A stretch of DNA of 64,000 bases from Eutreptiella sp. 'Long Island Sound 2002'. Taxonomy: Eukaryota; Euglenozoa; Euglenophyceae; Eutreptiales; Eutreptiaceae. Where the stretch lies: the NCBI GenBank assembly GCA_964036045.1, contig OZ038382.1:102922357-102986356 (forward strand), given 5' to 3'. The position numbers and the translations under genes are program-made. The notes below the pieces were generated by a model that ran no database searches, was not told where the DNA came from, and worked only from the letters and a program-made list of their open reading frames with translations. Of this stretch, positions 43,665 to 55,512 are shown piece by piece (position 1 is the first letter of the stretch; the number at the start of each line of letters is the position of its first letter).

Positions 43665-45467
43665 AGGTACTGGGAGGCGCTGTACGCCAAGCGGCTAGTG
43701 AACCTGCCGGCCTTCGAGCGGCTGGTCCGGGCCAACATTCCCAAGGGGGTTGCCTGAGGAATGGATGTCGGTGCAGGACTACACCCTGCAGGACCTTAAA
43801 GACGCCGTGAGGCAGGCCGTGGCGGACGACAAAGCTCCGGGGTCCAACCGGGTCACGGCTGCCCTCATAGCAGAGCTGCCTGAACAGGTGCAGGGGCTCC
43901 TGGTGCACGCGTACAGGGCTATCCTGCGGGGTGCGGACGTCCCGGGGTCCTGGCACCAGGCCATTATTAGGCTGATGCCCAAGGGCACAGCCACGGGCAA
44001 CCTGGACGATTACAGGCCGATAGCGCTGGGGCAGCAAGACATGCGAATGCTCATGACTCCCCTCATGCGGAGGTTCGCAGCTGTCCTGGCACGCCAGGGA
44101 CTGGTTGCGGACTGGCAATTCGGGGCCATGCCGGGCTCCACGGCGGCTGCCCCGGTGTTCCTGGCCCAGCGCAGGCTGCAGCGTGGGCAGGAGGAAAACC
44201 ACGTCCTCGCCTTCAATGTGTCAAAAGCTTTTGACGCAGCGCCGCACGGGGCGCTGGCGCTCCTCCTGTGCCACATGGGAGTCCCGGAAGAGCTCATCAG
44301 GCTCTCTTCCACACCCTCAGCTGCGGGTCTCTGGTGCGCATCGTCACTGCGCACGGCCCGACGCCGAGCATTCGGCTCCACAGGGGCCTGCGGCAGGGCG
44401 GTGCGGAGGGCGCTATGCTCTACCTCCTCCTCTTAGAACCTCTCCTGCGGAGCCTTGCCTGCAAGGCGCGGGGAGATGCTCGCCATGCGGTGCCACCCGT
44501 GGTGCAGGCGTACTGTGATGACCTCCTGTTGATAGCGCACTCCCTGCCGCAATTCCTGGAGTATGCAGCCGCGATAGCGCGATATCTCACGGACATGGGC
44601 ATGTCCCTCAACGTCGGCAAATGCGCCTATGCCAATACTGCTCGCATCCATTCGATCATGGTGTGCCTGAGCCCAGGGAACACGGCGGCCCCATGGGTAT
44701 GCTTACGTGCCAAGGGCACAATACCATACTTGGGCCTGCGCCTCGATCCCAGGGGGGTGGCGACCATGAAGGAGAAACATGTACTCCGGTGTGAAGCTCT
44801 GCTGGGCTGGTGCAAGAACACGTTGGGGCCGGCGTCGGTGCCTCATGAGGTGATGGCGGCTGTGGTTGGAGGCATCGTGCGGTACGCGGCGCCCTACCTG
44901 TTCGACATGGCGGAGGCGGTGATCAAGGTGAATACTGCCATCAAGGCTGCGGCCCTACAATTCGAGAAGCTGCCCAAGGACCTATCCAACGTAGCGGTGC
45001 GGTCGGGTCATGGGTTACGGTTGGCGGATGTCCAGGTTATCTGCCGCGACTCCGTTGTGGCGACCATGGCTCAACTCACCCACCACAGGTCGACGACAGT
45101 CCGGGATGAGCTGCGGGCCATGCTCCGGGACATGCACGTGCGGTACGGAGTGTGCGGGCAGTTCATGGTGCCCTCTGCGTCATTCGCCACGCACGCTGGC
45201 AATACGTGGGTGGACAGGGCACTCCGGGCGATGGGGACGTTGCGCGTAGGACTTCTCATGCGATCGTCAGTGTACGCGTGTGTACAAGCCCATCTGCCGC
45301 AAGTGGAGTGGGCGGGGCGGAAGTGGGTGTCCCAATCCTATTCCTTCAAGGGTAGAGACATCTGCGTTCTCTCGGGGCCCCGCACAGATGCGGCGGTACA
45401 ATCCCTGACTGATCCCGCAAATGACCTCCTGCATGCGCGGCTCCCCTGTCCTGCGCGTGGGCACTAG
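43665..45467 (+). pseudogene. ORF2 reverse transcriptase domain
   Basis: LINE RT motifs appear in order: DDKAPGSNRV (about 43828), WHQAIIRLMPKG then DDYRPIALG (about 43951-44030), motif A FNVSKAFDAAPH (44212-44247), motif B IRLHRGLRQGG (about 44371), motif C AYCDDLLL (44508-44531), motif D LNVGKCAYAN (about 44607) and motif E YLGLRLDP (about 44728). In motif A the catalytic Asp is Asn (AAT at 44215-44217, expected GAT), which should kill polymerase activity. Frameshifts near 43745 and 44305 also break it. The YxDD box is intact as YCDD. Confidence 0.88.
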
Positions 45468-47015
45468 GCTGTCCAGCTCTAGGAGTGTCATGAGGACCAC
45501 CTGCACCTTCCGCACGCAGGAGTAGGGCCCCATCAGCTGGACAACGTGTGGTTCACGGGGCTCCGCGACGTCTTCCGGCCGCAGCTGCCTAGTCCGTTGA
45601 CTCACCGGCTAATTCACCCGGTGGGCCGAAAGAAGGCCAGCACACGCAATAGACAGTCCACTGCGGGGGACGTGTATGTGGTGGGCGGGTACAGGGAGGA
45701 AGGATGGGACCCGGCCAACCCGGGGCTATCCATGCCGTTCGTCCCGCTAGCCGCCCTCCTGTTTCTGTTGGGGGACGTCTTTGAGGGTTACCAGCAGCAA
45801 GACGATCCGGCGTCCGTCCCCCTACTCACTCCACACGCCGGAGGCGGCATAAACCCGTCACCACTGTGGGTTGTGCACGGGCGGCCAGCGTTTTCCAGGG
45901 CATGCGCGGCGGTGCACGGGTGCAGCGAGTGGGCAATTGTCCTTCTGCTACCAGCAGGCCCTGTCCCGGATCCGGATGAGTACTCGGTCCCGGAAGTGGT
46001 TCGGATGTCCAACGTAACGCACGATCCGCACGTCGCCGTCACGTCGTTCCGTGATGGCGGCGCCGTGGAACAGGGATCCGTGGTGGTGTACGAGCCCTCC
46101 TGCTCCGCAACGGTTTGGGGGGCGGAGTATACCACCGCCCTGGACGCCATCAAGTCAGTTTGTGGATTTGACCTGGCCTGGAGACCACATGCGCTGTATC
46201 GGCCGAAGGTAGTCCCATCCCCGGAGCTCACGCCCTGCAGTGCGGCGTCCCTTGGAAGGGTGGTGCAGAGCCCCCACTCCGACGTGGCGTGGCTGGAACC
46301 CCACTGGTACTGCTGGGTGCCGGTGGCGACTAAAGTCACATCGTATGACGCGTCGCCCCAGAGAGACGACGCCACAAACGTGGCGGTGGCCAGCCACGGA
46401 ATCCCCATGTGGATGGGTGCCATCTACGGCACGGTCCCGGAGGCAGAGATCATCGGCGCGGCGGCATACCTGTTGCACACGCCCCCGTCAGCGTGCACGG
46501 TGCACGTGGTGGATGCGTCCATCATAGGAGCGCATCTCCGCAGGGCGCAGGAGGCCCTGTACCGTGGCATCAAGGGGCCGACATCACATCTGGTCAACCA
46601 GCACGCACTGAGCTGGATAGTGGAGGGGCTGCGGCGGCTGCCACGCCGAGTTGGGGGGCCGCACCACTGGGTGGTGAGGCAGAGCTCGCACTTGGCGGCG
46701 GTCCCGCTCCAGGCGCCGGACTCTGCCGCGGCCCGTGCAATGGCCCCGCCTGTCCATCTCGTCCTACCAAAGGAGCACGCCATCCTCTTGGTGCCGGGGG
46801 ATAATGGAGAGCTCGAGCCGCGTGTGCCATCCATGCAAGCTCTTCAGCAAGTCCGGGAGATGGAGTGGCGTTCGCTAGCGGCACGCACCAGGGCGCACAC
46901 GCCACTGGCTGGCGCCTGCGAGGCGGTGCCCCTGGGAGCTGTACACCACGGCCCAACGCACAGAAATATGCTGCGGGCACGTGACGGTCGCTTGTCCACA
47001 ATGCAGGTCATGTGA
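45468..47015 (+). pseudogene. ORF2 RNase H domain and preceding linker
   Basis: After the TAG codons at 45465 and 45480 the same frame continues for about 510 codons. At about 46330-46760 the pattern fits RNase H: Asp in TSYDASPQRDD (46347-46349), Glu in PEAEIIGAAAYLL (46446-46448), Asp in VHVVDASIIG (46512-46514), and a late block VVRQSSHL...APDSAAARAM. This enzyme removes template RNA during cDNA synthesis and occurs in several LINE clades. The upstream 250 codons are unrecognised. A frameshift near 46985 ends the reading. Confidence 0.6.
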
Positions 47016-48849
47016 CGGTGGAGACAGAAGCTCACGCGTATGGCAATACCGGCCCATCCCCTGTATCTTCTGTGGGGGGCCGGAGGAGGACATTGGCCAG
47101 ATGCGCCTGCTGTGTGCGCGGGACGAGGAGGTGGCAGGGCTCCTGTGCAGGCGTGTGGAGGAGTTCACGGCGGAGCTACCCCTGACAGACAGGGCGGCAG
47201 AGTTCGTAGCGTGGAGGGAGCACGGCTGCAGGTGGACTGAATCCTTGATGGCGGGTGTCGTCCCCGGGGACGTGAAGCGGCTGTTCGTTGCGGTGCGAGC
47301 GGCGTCGTCCCGGGGCCCTGCCAAGGCCAGGCTCTTTGTGGAGGACATGGTCCAGATTGGGGAAGATGTGTATGCCCGCAGGAACCATCGGCTCACCCAG
47401 ATCATGCAGCTGCCGATGCAAGATCGGAGGGCGGTATACGCGTTCCTGCGAGGTGACACACCCTTCTGCCCGCCGGCAGGGAGGATCCTACGGCGTCCGC
47501 CGTGGAACCCGTTTGCCGGCCTCCCCGGCGACCTGCGGGCAGCCTTTCAGAGGGCACTGCTGCACGCACTGCTGGTGCCACGGTCGTGCATCGCGCACGA
47601 AGAGGCCATGTCCTTGTTCCCTCACTGGATGGCGGCGGTGGCGCAGGCCTTCAGCCAGTGGATCGGTTCCTGGGTGGCACGGGACATCACGGCATTCAGG
47701 GAGTGGTCCCGCGTGGTGTCGGCGCAATCGTGGGCCCTGGTGCGTGGTACCATGGTGAGAAGCCCTGACGGCCAGAGTGATCCCTGGCTCCAGGTGTACG
47801 CCAACCATCTAGCTGTGGGGAACGTCATGGGCTGGCCTTGCAAGGTGCTGCCGGTCCTTCAGCAACCTCTGTGCAGTCTCCCAATCCTGGCGGTGGCTGT
47901 CGTACTTGACGTGGGTACGTTGTGGCTGTATGACCGGCAGCTGCGACGAGCCATACCAGCGGTCACGGAGCGGCGGTCCATGGCAGTGTTAGTGGGCTCC
48001 AAGCAGCTGGCACGGGTATAGGGCGACAACGCGCAGGGCCACGTCACGGAGGCCATGTTCTCTCTGCCCCAGGGGGACGACCACGTGGCTGCCGATGCCC
48101 GTCACACCCTTGACACCCTGGGCCTCGCGGCGGTCATTGAGGCTCGGGCGGGAGGACAACGCTTGGTTCTAGCATCCGCCAGGGGCCCGGGGCAAGACGG
48201 GGTTGATGTCATCGGGGAGGTCTTACGGGACTACGGTTGGGAGCTCCTGGCGCATGGCACACACAGCCCCAAAGTTGCGCGGTGGCCCCGGCTGATTGGG
48301 GGCCTGCCGGTGATGCCCGACGGGCGACCGATACTCCGCGCGGTGTCCACGTGGGAGGAAGCGAGGCGCAGCCTCCTCAGTTGTGCCACAACACGCACGC
48401 TGGCGGGTGCTTTACTCGGACTCCAGTACGCGTGCTGCGATGTATGGCAGGACCTGTGGTCGCAGTGTTGTGATAGTAGCTGCGTTCCGTCGCGGTCTGT
48501 GCTTCCGCAGCGATGCCACGGGTGCGGAGAGACAGCGTCAGTTTGGGTTCATCAATGTGCCTCCGTCCCACTATGCGGGACATGTAAGGAGCGTGCCGAT
48601 AGGGGGTGGCCTAAGGCGAGGTGGGCACTGCGGCACTCTGGACAGATGTCCTCAAGTGCCTGGAAGACAATCCAGGGTGACCTGAAGAGCGTCCGAGTGG
48701 AAGGGGTACGGTGCCCTGGTGCGCCGTCGGCAGCCCTGCCCCTGCTGCTATGGTGGGCGGCTCTGGAGGGCGACTCGCGGATACTCTGGTTGTGGCATCA
48801 CGTAGGAAATGGTGACGGCGTGGTGGGGCCCGGGGGTGATGCAGATTGA
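46981..48849 (+). pseudogene. ORF2 C-terminal segments with Cys-rich motifs
   Basis: The first motif is CIFCGGPEEDIGQMRLLC (47062-47112), the C-x2-C...H...C knuckle common at LINE C-termini, but with Gln where His is expected. The frame continues through a helical region to TAG at 48019 and then 276 more codons. Near 48510-48600 a second Cys/His cluster reads RCHGCGETASVWVHQC and PLCGTCKER. I found no convincing PD..D restriction-like endonuclease, so the function is unknown. Confidence 0.55.
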
Positions 48850-51012
48850 TGGGGTTAGGAATTGTGGGTGCACCTGCTACCGTCCCTACGCTGGACGCAG
48901 CGGAGGGGGTAGCGCCTGAGAAGCAGTGCCCTCATGGCCTGATTGTGCGGTACTGGCAGGCGGCGTATGACGGCCAACGCGATGTGACGGGTCGTGCCGG
49001 CCTGATGGTGAGCCGTACTGCCCCCGTGCATGAGGGTCGGACAGGGATGCTTCACCCGCCTGCCCCGGGTCGCCGCATACACCAGTGAGGTGTCATGGGT
49101 CGTCCCAACCAGGGTAATAAGGCCCAAACCCCTGTAGGGTATTCCCATGGCACCGGGGTCTCTATTGGCGGCCTGGCTACGGCAGTATTGGGAGTGGTTG
49201 CTCGGGATACACCGGGGGTGCACGGAGTTGTCTGGGGGCGGGCGACATCGTTGCCGGCGCTACGGTGCACGCGTTGCGGCGCCCCCTGGGAGTGTTACAC
49301 GGGGTTGCGGGGACAGCCTGCAGGCCCCGGGAGCGGCGACGAAGTGGTGATGTGTGCATAGAGGGATGTGACGGCGAGGTCGTCAGGTGGACTGTATGGC
49401 GGGCGTACTTGAGATGGCGTGGCAGCCTGGGAGGAGCACTCACGAGGTGCACGCGCAATTTAAGGTGACGGTGTACTGGCGTCTTGGGGGTATACGCGGC
49501 GGTACTGGGGTCCGTACGGTGGGGGTACGCGGCGGTACTGGGGAACCGTACAGTGGGGGAGCTGCGGGGATGCATGGCGGTACTGGGGTGTCCCCCTAAC
49601 CCGTCTAACAACTGAGGGGGCGCGTAGGGGCATCCCCTGGCCCCTTAACAAACTAGAGGGACCGTGCTTGCGGGCATGTACATAGTCTAACCTCTCACCA
49701 TGGCCTTGCGGTTGCGGTGGTGCGTGTGGTGGCGGCTCGCAGGTGGCATCGGCGTGGCAACAGCGGTACTGCGCGGCGTCGTAGCGAAGAGTATGCGGTC
49801 GCCTCACCATTTGTAACGACTTACCCTGGGGGGCGCCAGTCCGGTCGGCTAGAGGCGGGGAGAGAGGAGGAGCAGCATGCTGAGTGGTCCGGGGGGTGAC
49901 GCGCGGGCCAATGCTATAAGTAGGCTCGCCACCTCGTCGGTGGGGGCCGAGCCTGCGGTGGCGGAAGAGGCGCAACCACGGGAGCTGGCAAAACAGCGCA
50001 GGTAAGGGTCAAGGGTAGACGCCAGGGCAATGTATGTGGGCCAGATGAGGTGCACCTGGTTACCACAGCCCGGGGCGAGCCTCTGGTGGGTACCCCTACA
50101 GGGGGTCGATAATCAAGCTACGGCACCCACCAGCCCGAATCCCAGCCAGCGATATTCACGGGTTGCGCCACTCCCGTCACGTAGCGGCCAGCGTCCCCCC
50201 TTGTAGACCCTATGGTTATATTATACGTGGGAAAGAGGATGCCTCGAAGCTGATTGGGTTCTGGCCCCTGACAAGGAGTGCCGGCACAGTATATATATCT
50301 GGGGTGTGGGTGCTGCTCGGGGCCACGGGGACGTGGAGTTGATACCGTGTTTCTGTACTATACTAGGGGACTGATGCGGTGGGTCGGCGGCGTACATTGT
50401 GGGGACACGGGGGCGATGAAGGCTGAGGGCCAGGCTAGGCTGGAGCTTCCCAGAAATCTTGGCTATGCATATACGGGCTATTGCGTGCTGGCTGTGCATA
50501 AAAGGGTTATTGCGTGCTGGCAGTGGGACATGAGGAGTCAGGGGTGGTGGGTATTTACGAGTACGCAACTGATAGTGGATTACGTGGGGTCACCGGTACT
50601 GGACGTCTCCACGGTGGCGGGGGTACGCGAACAACGGAGAGGCCGCTCTTGCTTCGCCGCATGCGTGCTGCTTTGTGCCTTGGTTGCCGCTTTGCGCCGG
50701 ACCAAGAAGCCTTTGCTTTCTGCTTGTTGCGATGCTGCTGCATTGCTGTGCCTTGCCCCCTTACCCCCGGCGAACAAACGGGCCAGCGTCCGTCGCCGTT
50801 GCTAATGCTAACGCTTTGCAGTCCCCACTGCCCCCAAAGCCTGGTTGACCGGTATACCCGGTCCTCTGGGTCCTCCGTCATGCTGTGGGCCACCTCAGGC
50901 AGCCCTGGGACTGGTTGGATCGAGCGAGGCAGGAACCACCTGTCGGCGCGAGATGCCCGGTAACTCCAGTAGACGGCATGATAAGTGGTTATGACTATGA
51001 CTATGACTATAC

Positions 51013-51013
<1 letters not shown>
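48850..51013 (+). other. Presumed LINE 3' region
   Basis: GC-rich sequence without a convincing gene. It has three copies of a CGGCGGTACTGGGG unit at about 49498-49590, a GGCTATTGCGTGCTGGC direct duplication at about 50477-50525, and a (TATGAC)n stretch at about 50990-51010 just before (TA)n. A 175-codon frame at 50278-50805 was not recognised. Confidence 0.5.

Positions 51014-51094
<81 letters not shown>
51014..51094. repeat. (TA)n microsatellite
   Basis: A TA run between the proposed LINE 3' end and the next TIR-A copy. Confidence 0.95.
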
Positions 51095-51096
<2 letters not shown>

Positions 51097-52284
51097 CTAC
51101 ACCCCTCTCCCCTTAAATTTAGCTAACAAGCAACAACAACAACAAGCAACAACAAGCACGTCACCATTCCGTTTTGGCCACTGCACCTTCCCATCGCCTC
51201 GACCTTGACTCTACTTCAGCCATCCTAGAGCCTAGGTGGTGGCCTTGCCAAATCCAAGTTTTGAGCCAAAAACTCACCGGTGGCGCCCCGGGGCGGGGGC
51301 GCCAAGTCGGGAGGTGCCCTCCCAAATCTGCGCAGTTTTGGGCCAAAAACAGCCATTTTTCGCCCAAAACGGCCCTAGTAAGGGCTCAAAACAGCCAAAC
51401 AAAGGCAAACGGCTACTACACTCCACGTGCGGCTTGACTTTCTCGTGACCAAGGGACCTTTGGTGCCCTCTAACTCCACGATATGTCCGAGAAACGGCCC
51501 AAAAAGGCGCCAAAAAGCCCCAAAATCTGCGCAATGTGCACCAGCACCCCGAAACCAAGAACGGGCCGTATCTTGGACTACGTGGCTCCAAACCGAATTC
51601 CGAGGGCACCTAGTCCACCCGCAACCCCCCACTTTTTATGGTTTCCGGGCCTCAGAATTGCCCAACGAGACACGTAGACCCCCGTACCAGTGGTCACTTG
51701 GTGCAGCCGGAGGGCCGGCCAGCCCACGCACAGTGGGGGCCAACGGTGGGTCCACCAGGGTCCCCAGGGCGAAAAAAATCATTTTTTCCAAAGTTGTTCC
51801 TAGACCACTTGGGATGCTCAAACAAGTGTTTTTAGGCCGTTTTGAGACCGTGGTGGCGCGTTTTGGGCCATGGAAAATCCCAAAATGCCTTGAAAATGGG
51901 CCGTTTTGGGACCAACAATGGGTCAAAAATGGGTCAAAAACGCGTTTTTCCAAAAATGATCCTGGACCATTCGGGATGCTCAAACAAGTGGTTTTAGCCC
52001 ATTTTGAGCCCATGGTGACGGGTTTTGGCTCATGGAAAATCCCAAAATGCCTTGAAAATGGGCCATTTTGGGACCAAAAATGGGTCAAAAATAGGTCAAA
52101 AATGCGTTTTTCCAAAAGTGATCCCGGACCATTTGGGATGCTCAAACAAGTGTTTTTAGCCCGTTTTGAGCCCGTTTTTGACCGAGTTTAGCCCCTTCCA
52201 CCACATGTATGGACCACTTTGTGCCCTTCGCACGTACCTTAGAGCCGTGTGGTGGAGCCACCTAGAGTTGGGAGAGGGGTGTAG
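51097..52284 (+). mobile_element. TIR-A element, tandem copy 1 (1,188 bp)
   Basis: Perfect 15-bp terminal inverted repeats (CTACACCCCTCTCCC / GGGAGAGGGGTGTAG) flanked by TA repeats. The internal order matches the 18-kb copy. Three subrepeats have GATGCTCAAACAAGTG at about 51812, 51977 and 52138. Confidence 0.92.
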
Positions 52285-52290
52285 ATTGGA

Positions 52291-52334
<44 letters not shown>

Positions 52335-52346
52335 GCATCTATATTA

Positions 52347-53534
52347 CTACACCCCTCTCCCCTTAAATTGAGCTAACAAGCAACAACAACAATAAGCAAC
52401 AACAAGCACGTCACCATTCCGTTTTGGCCACTGCACCTTCCCATCGCCTCGAGCTTGACTCTACTTTAGCCATCCTAGAGCCTAGGTGGTGGCCTTGCCA
52501 AATCCAAGTTTTGAGCCAAAAACTCACCGTTGGCGGCCCGGGGCGGGGGCGCCAAGTCGGGAGGTGCCCTCCCAAATCTGCGCAGTTTTGGGCCAAAAAC
52601 AGCCATTTTTCGCCCAAAACGGCCCTAGTAAGGGCTCAAAACAGCCAAACGAAGGCAAACGGCTGCTACACTCCACGTGCGGCTTGACTTTCTCGTGACC
52701 AAGGGACCTTTGGTGCCCTCTAACTCCACGATATGTCCGAGAAACGGCCCAAAAAGGCGCCAAAAAGCCCCAAAATCTGCGCAATGTGCACCAGCACCCC
52801 GAAACCAAGAACGGGCCGTATCTTGGACTACGTGGCTCCAAACCGAATTCCGAGGGCACCTAGTCCACCCGCAACCCCCCACTTTTTATGGTTTCCGGGC
52901 CTCAGAATTGCCCAACGAGACACGTAGACCCCCGTACCAGTGGTCACTTGGTGCAGCCGGAGGGCCGGCCAGCCCACGCACAGTGGGGGCCAACGGTGGG
53001 TCCACCAGGGTCCCCAGGGCGAAAAAAATCATTTTTTCCAAAGTTGTTCCTAGACCACTTGGGATGCTCAAACAAGTGTTTTTAGGCCGTTTTGAGACCG
53101 TGGTGGCGCGTTTTGGGCCATGGAAAATCCCAAAATGCCTTGAAAATGGGCCGTTTTGGGACCAACAATGGGTCAAAAATGGGTCAAAAACGCGTTTTTC
53201 CAAAAATGATCCTGGACCATTCGGGATGCTCAAACAAGTGGTTTTAGCCCATTTTGAGCCCATGGTGACGGGTTTTGGCTCATGGAAAATCCCAAAATGC
53301 CTTGAAAATGGGCCATTTTGGGACCAAAAATGGGTCAAAAATAGGTCAAAAATGCGTTTTTCCAAAAGTGATCCCGGACCATTTGGGATGCTCAAACAAG
53401 TGTTTTTAGCCCGTTTTGAGCCCGTTTTTGACCGAGTTTAGCCCCTTCCACCACATGTATGGACCACTTTGTGCCCTTCGCACGTACCTTAGAGCCGTGT
53501 GGTGGAGCCACCTAGAGTTGGGAGAGGGGTGTAG
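52347..53534 (+). mobile_element. TIR-A element, tandem copy 2 (1,188 bp)
   Basis: Nearly identical to copy 1, with only scattered substitutions noticed (for example CCTCGACC versus CCTCGAGC near the left end). The TA linkers on either side share the unusual GTATATATATGCATCTATATTA motif. Confidence 0.92.
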
Positions 53535-53540
53535 ATTGGA

Positions 53541-53588
<48 letters not shown>

Positions 53589-53600
53589 GCATCTATATTA

Positions 53601-54787
53601 CTACACCCCTCTCCCCTTAAATTGAGCTAACAAGCAACAACAACAACAAGCAACAACAAGCACGTCACCATTCCGTTTTGGCCACTGCACCTTCCCATCG
53701 CCTCGAGCTTGACTCTACTTTAGCCATCCTAGAGCCTAGGTGGTGGCCTTGCCAAATCCAAGTTTTGAGCCAAAAACTCACCGTTGGCGGCCCGGGGCGG
53801 TGGCGCCAAGTCGGGAGGTGCCCTCCCAAATCTGCGCAGTTTTGGGCCAAAAACAGCCATTTTTCGCCCAAAACGGCCCTAGTAAGGGCTCAAAACAGCC
53901 AAACGAAGGCAAACGGCTGCTACACTCCACGTGCGGCTTGACTTTCTCGTGACCAAGGGACCTTTGGTGCCCTCTAACTCCACGATATGTCCGAGAAACG
54001 GCCCAAAAAGGCGCCAAAAAGCCCCAAAATCTGCGCAATGTGCACCAGCACCCCGAAACCAAGACGGGCCGTATCTTGGACTACGTGGCTCCAAACCGAA
54101 TTCCGAGGGCACCTAGTCCACCCGCAACCCCCCACTTTTTATGGTTTCCGGGCCTCAGAATTGCCCAACGAGACACGTAGACCCCCGTACCAGTGGTCAC
54201 TTGGTGCAGCCGGAGGGCCGGCCAGCCCACGCACAGTGGGGGCCAACGGTGGGTCCACCAGGGTCCCCAGGGCGAAAAAAATCATTTTTCCAAAGTTGTT
54301 CCTAGACCACTTGGGATGCTCAAACAAGTGTTTTTAGGCCGTTTTGAGACCGTGGTGGCGCGTTTTGGGCCATGGAAAATCCCAAAATGCCTTGAAAATG
54401 GGCCGTTTTGGGACCAACAATGGGTCAAAAATGGGTCAAAAACGCGTTTTTCCAAAAATGATCCTGGACCATTCGGGATGCTCAAACAAGTGGTTTTAGC
54501 CCATTTTGAGCCCATGGTGACGGGTTTTGGCTCATGGGGAATCCCAAAATGCCTTGAAAATGGGCCATTTTGGGACCAAAAATGGGTCAAAAAATAGGTC
54601 AAAAATGCGTTTTTCCAAAAGTGATCCCGGACCTTTTGGGATGCTCAAACAAGTGTTTTTAGCCCGTTTTGAGCCCGTTTGTGACCGAGTTTAGCCCCTT
54701 CCACCACATGTATGGACCACTTTGTGCCCTTCGCACGTACCTTAGAGCCGTGTGGTGGAGCCACCTAGAGTTGGGAGAGGGGTGTAG
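53601..54787 (+). mobile_element. TIR-A element, tandem copy 3 (1,187 bp)
   Basis: Third copy, 1,254 bp after copy 2. It shares copy 2's left-end variants and adds a few small indels of its own (AAGACGGGCC for AAGAACGGGCC, AAAAAATAGG for AAAAATAGG). Confidence 0.92.
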
Positions 54788-54793
54788 ATTGGA

Positions 54794-54831
<38 letters not shown>

Positions 54832-54838
54832 GTAGATA

Positions 54839-54888
<50 letters not shown>

Positions 54889-54892
<4 letters not shown>

Positions 54893-55512
54893 GAATACGC
54901 AATTTTTCCCCCCCCCCCACCCTGGGCCAACCGGTGCACTTTGGGACGGGACTAGGGACCCCCCCCCCCTATTTTGGGGTCGGGAAACACAAAAAAACAT
55001 GTCTTAGAAGTGAATTGGATGGTTATTAGTGGGTATTTGCCCCTATAAAGGGCTGAAATCGCTAAAATTAGGCTAAAATTAGGGTATGACATCACTGCTG
55101 GTAGGATCCTAACCAGAGTACTAAAATAACCACTAAATCCTAAAATAACCCACACCACCCCTATATACACCCAATGACATACTAATTCAGGATTTTTAAC
55201 ATATCCTTGTCCATTTTCATGTCCCTCAAACTATTATTGGGGGTATTTGGTGCTAGTATTAGAGGTTTGGACCACAATTGTACCTATGTTTAGTACTCTA
55301 GTTAGGATCCTACCAGCAGTGATGTCATACCCTAATTTTAGCCATTTCAGCCCTTTATAGGGGCAACTACCCAGTAATACCCATCCAATTCACTTCTAAA
55401 ACATGTTTTTTTGTGTTTCCCGACCCCAAAATAGGGGGGGGGGTCCCTAACCTTGCCTCATAGTGCACCGGTTGTCCCAGGGTGGGGGGGGGGGAAAAAT
55501 CGCGTATTCGCC

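Larger units (their letters stand above)
36619..48849 (+). pseudogene. LINE ORF2, about 4,000 codons, disrupted
   Basis: ORF2 begins at ATG 36619, 12 bases after ORF1. The reading runs to about 48849 through five frameshifts (near 37045, 42380, 43745, 44305 and 46985) and seven in-frame stops (TAG at 37508, 43662, 45465, 45480 and 48019; TAA at 39851; TGA at 42137). Domains stay in a sensible order across the breaks, so this is one decayed polyprotein, not several genes. Several breaks fall at homopolymers (for example GGGGG at 43745), so some could be sequencing errors. The stops fit C-to-T changes in CAG, CAA and CGA codons. Domain segments are listed separately. Confidence 0.8.
31634..51013 (+). 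mobile_element. Giant LINE (non-LTR retrotransposon) with accessory protease and zinc fingers
   Basis: From left to right: GC-rich leader, about 340-bp monomer array, ORF1, then a broken ORF2 with a CCCH finger, C48-like protease, C2H2-like finger, APE endonuclease, reverse transcriptase, RNase H and Cys-rich C-terminal segments, then about 2.1 kb of 3' sequence. It is uniformly GC-rich, unlike its neighbours. (TA)n tracts lie immediately outside both proposed edges (31600-31633 and 51014-51094), and the right edge has a small (TATGAC)n tail as some LINEs do. The outer edges are inferred from these transitions. APE plus RNase H plus a cysteine protease recalls, from memory, the RandI/Dualen elements of Chlamydomonas, but I saw no clear restriction-like endonuclease. 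Confidence 0.7.

Noticed and set aside
36619-48849. Alternative genetic code (TAG/TAA as Gln)
   Set aside because: Attractive because the stops fit Gln positions, but the long intact Helitron frames never use TAG or TAA internally, and C-to-T decay explains the pattern.
51427-53441. Repeated 254-codon frames in the TIR-A copies
   Set aside because: Identical in tandem non-autonomous elements, lost in other TIR-A copies, and made of the 161-bp subrepeat; no domain.
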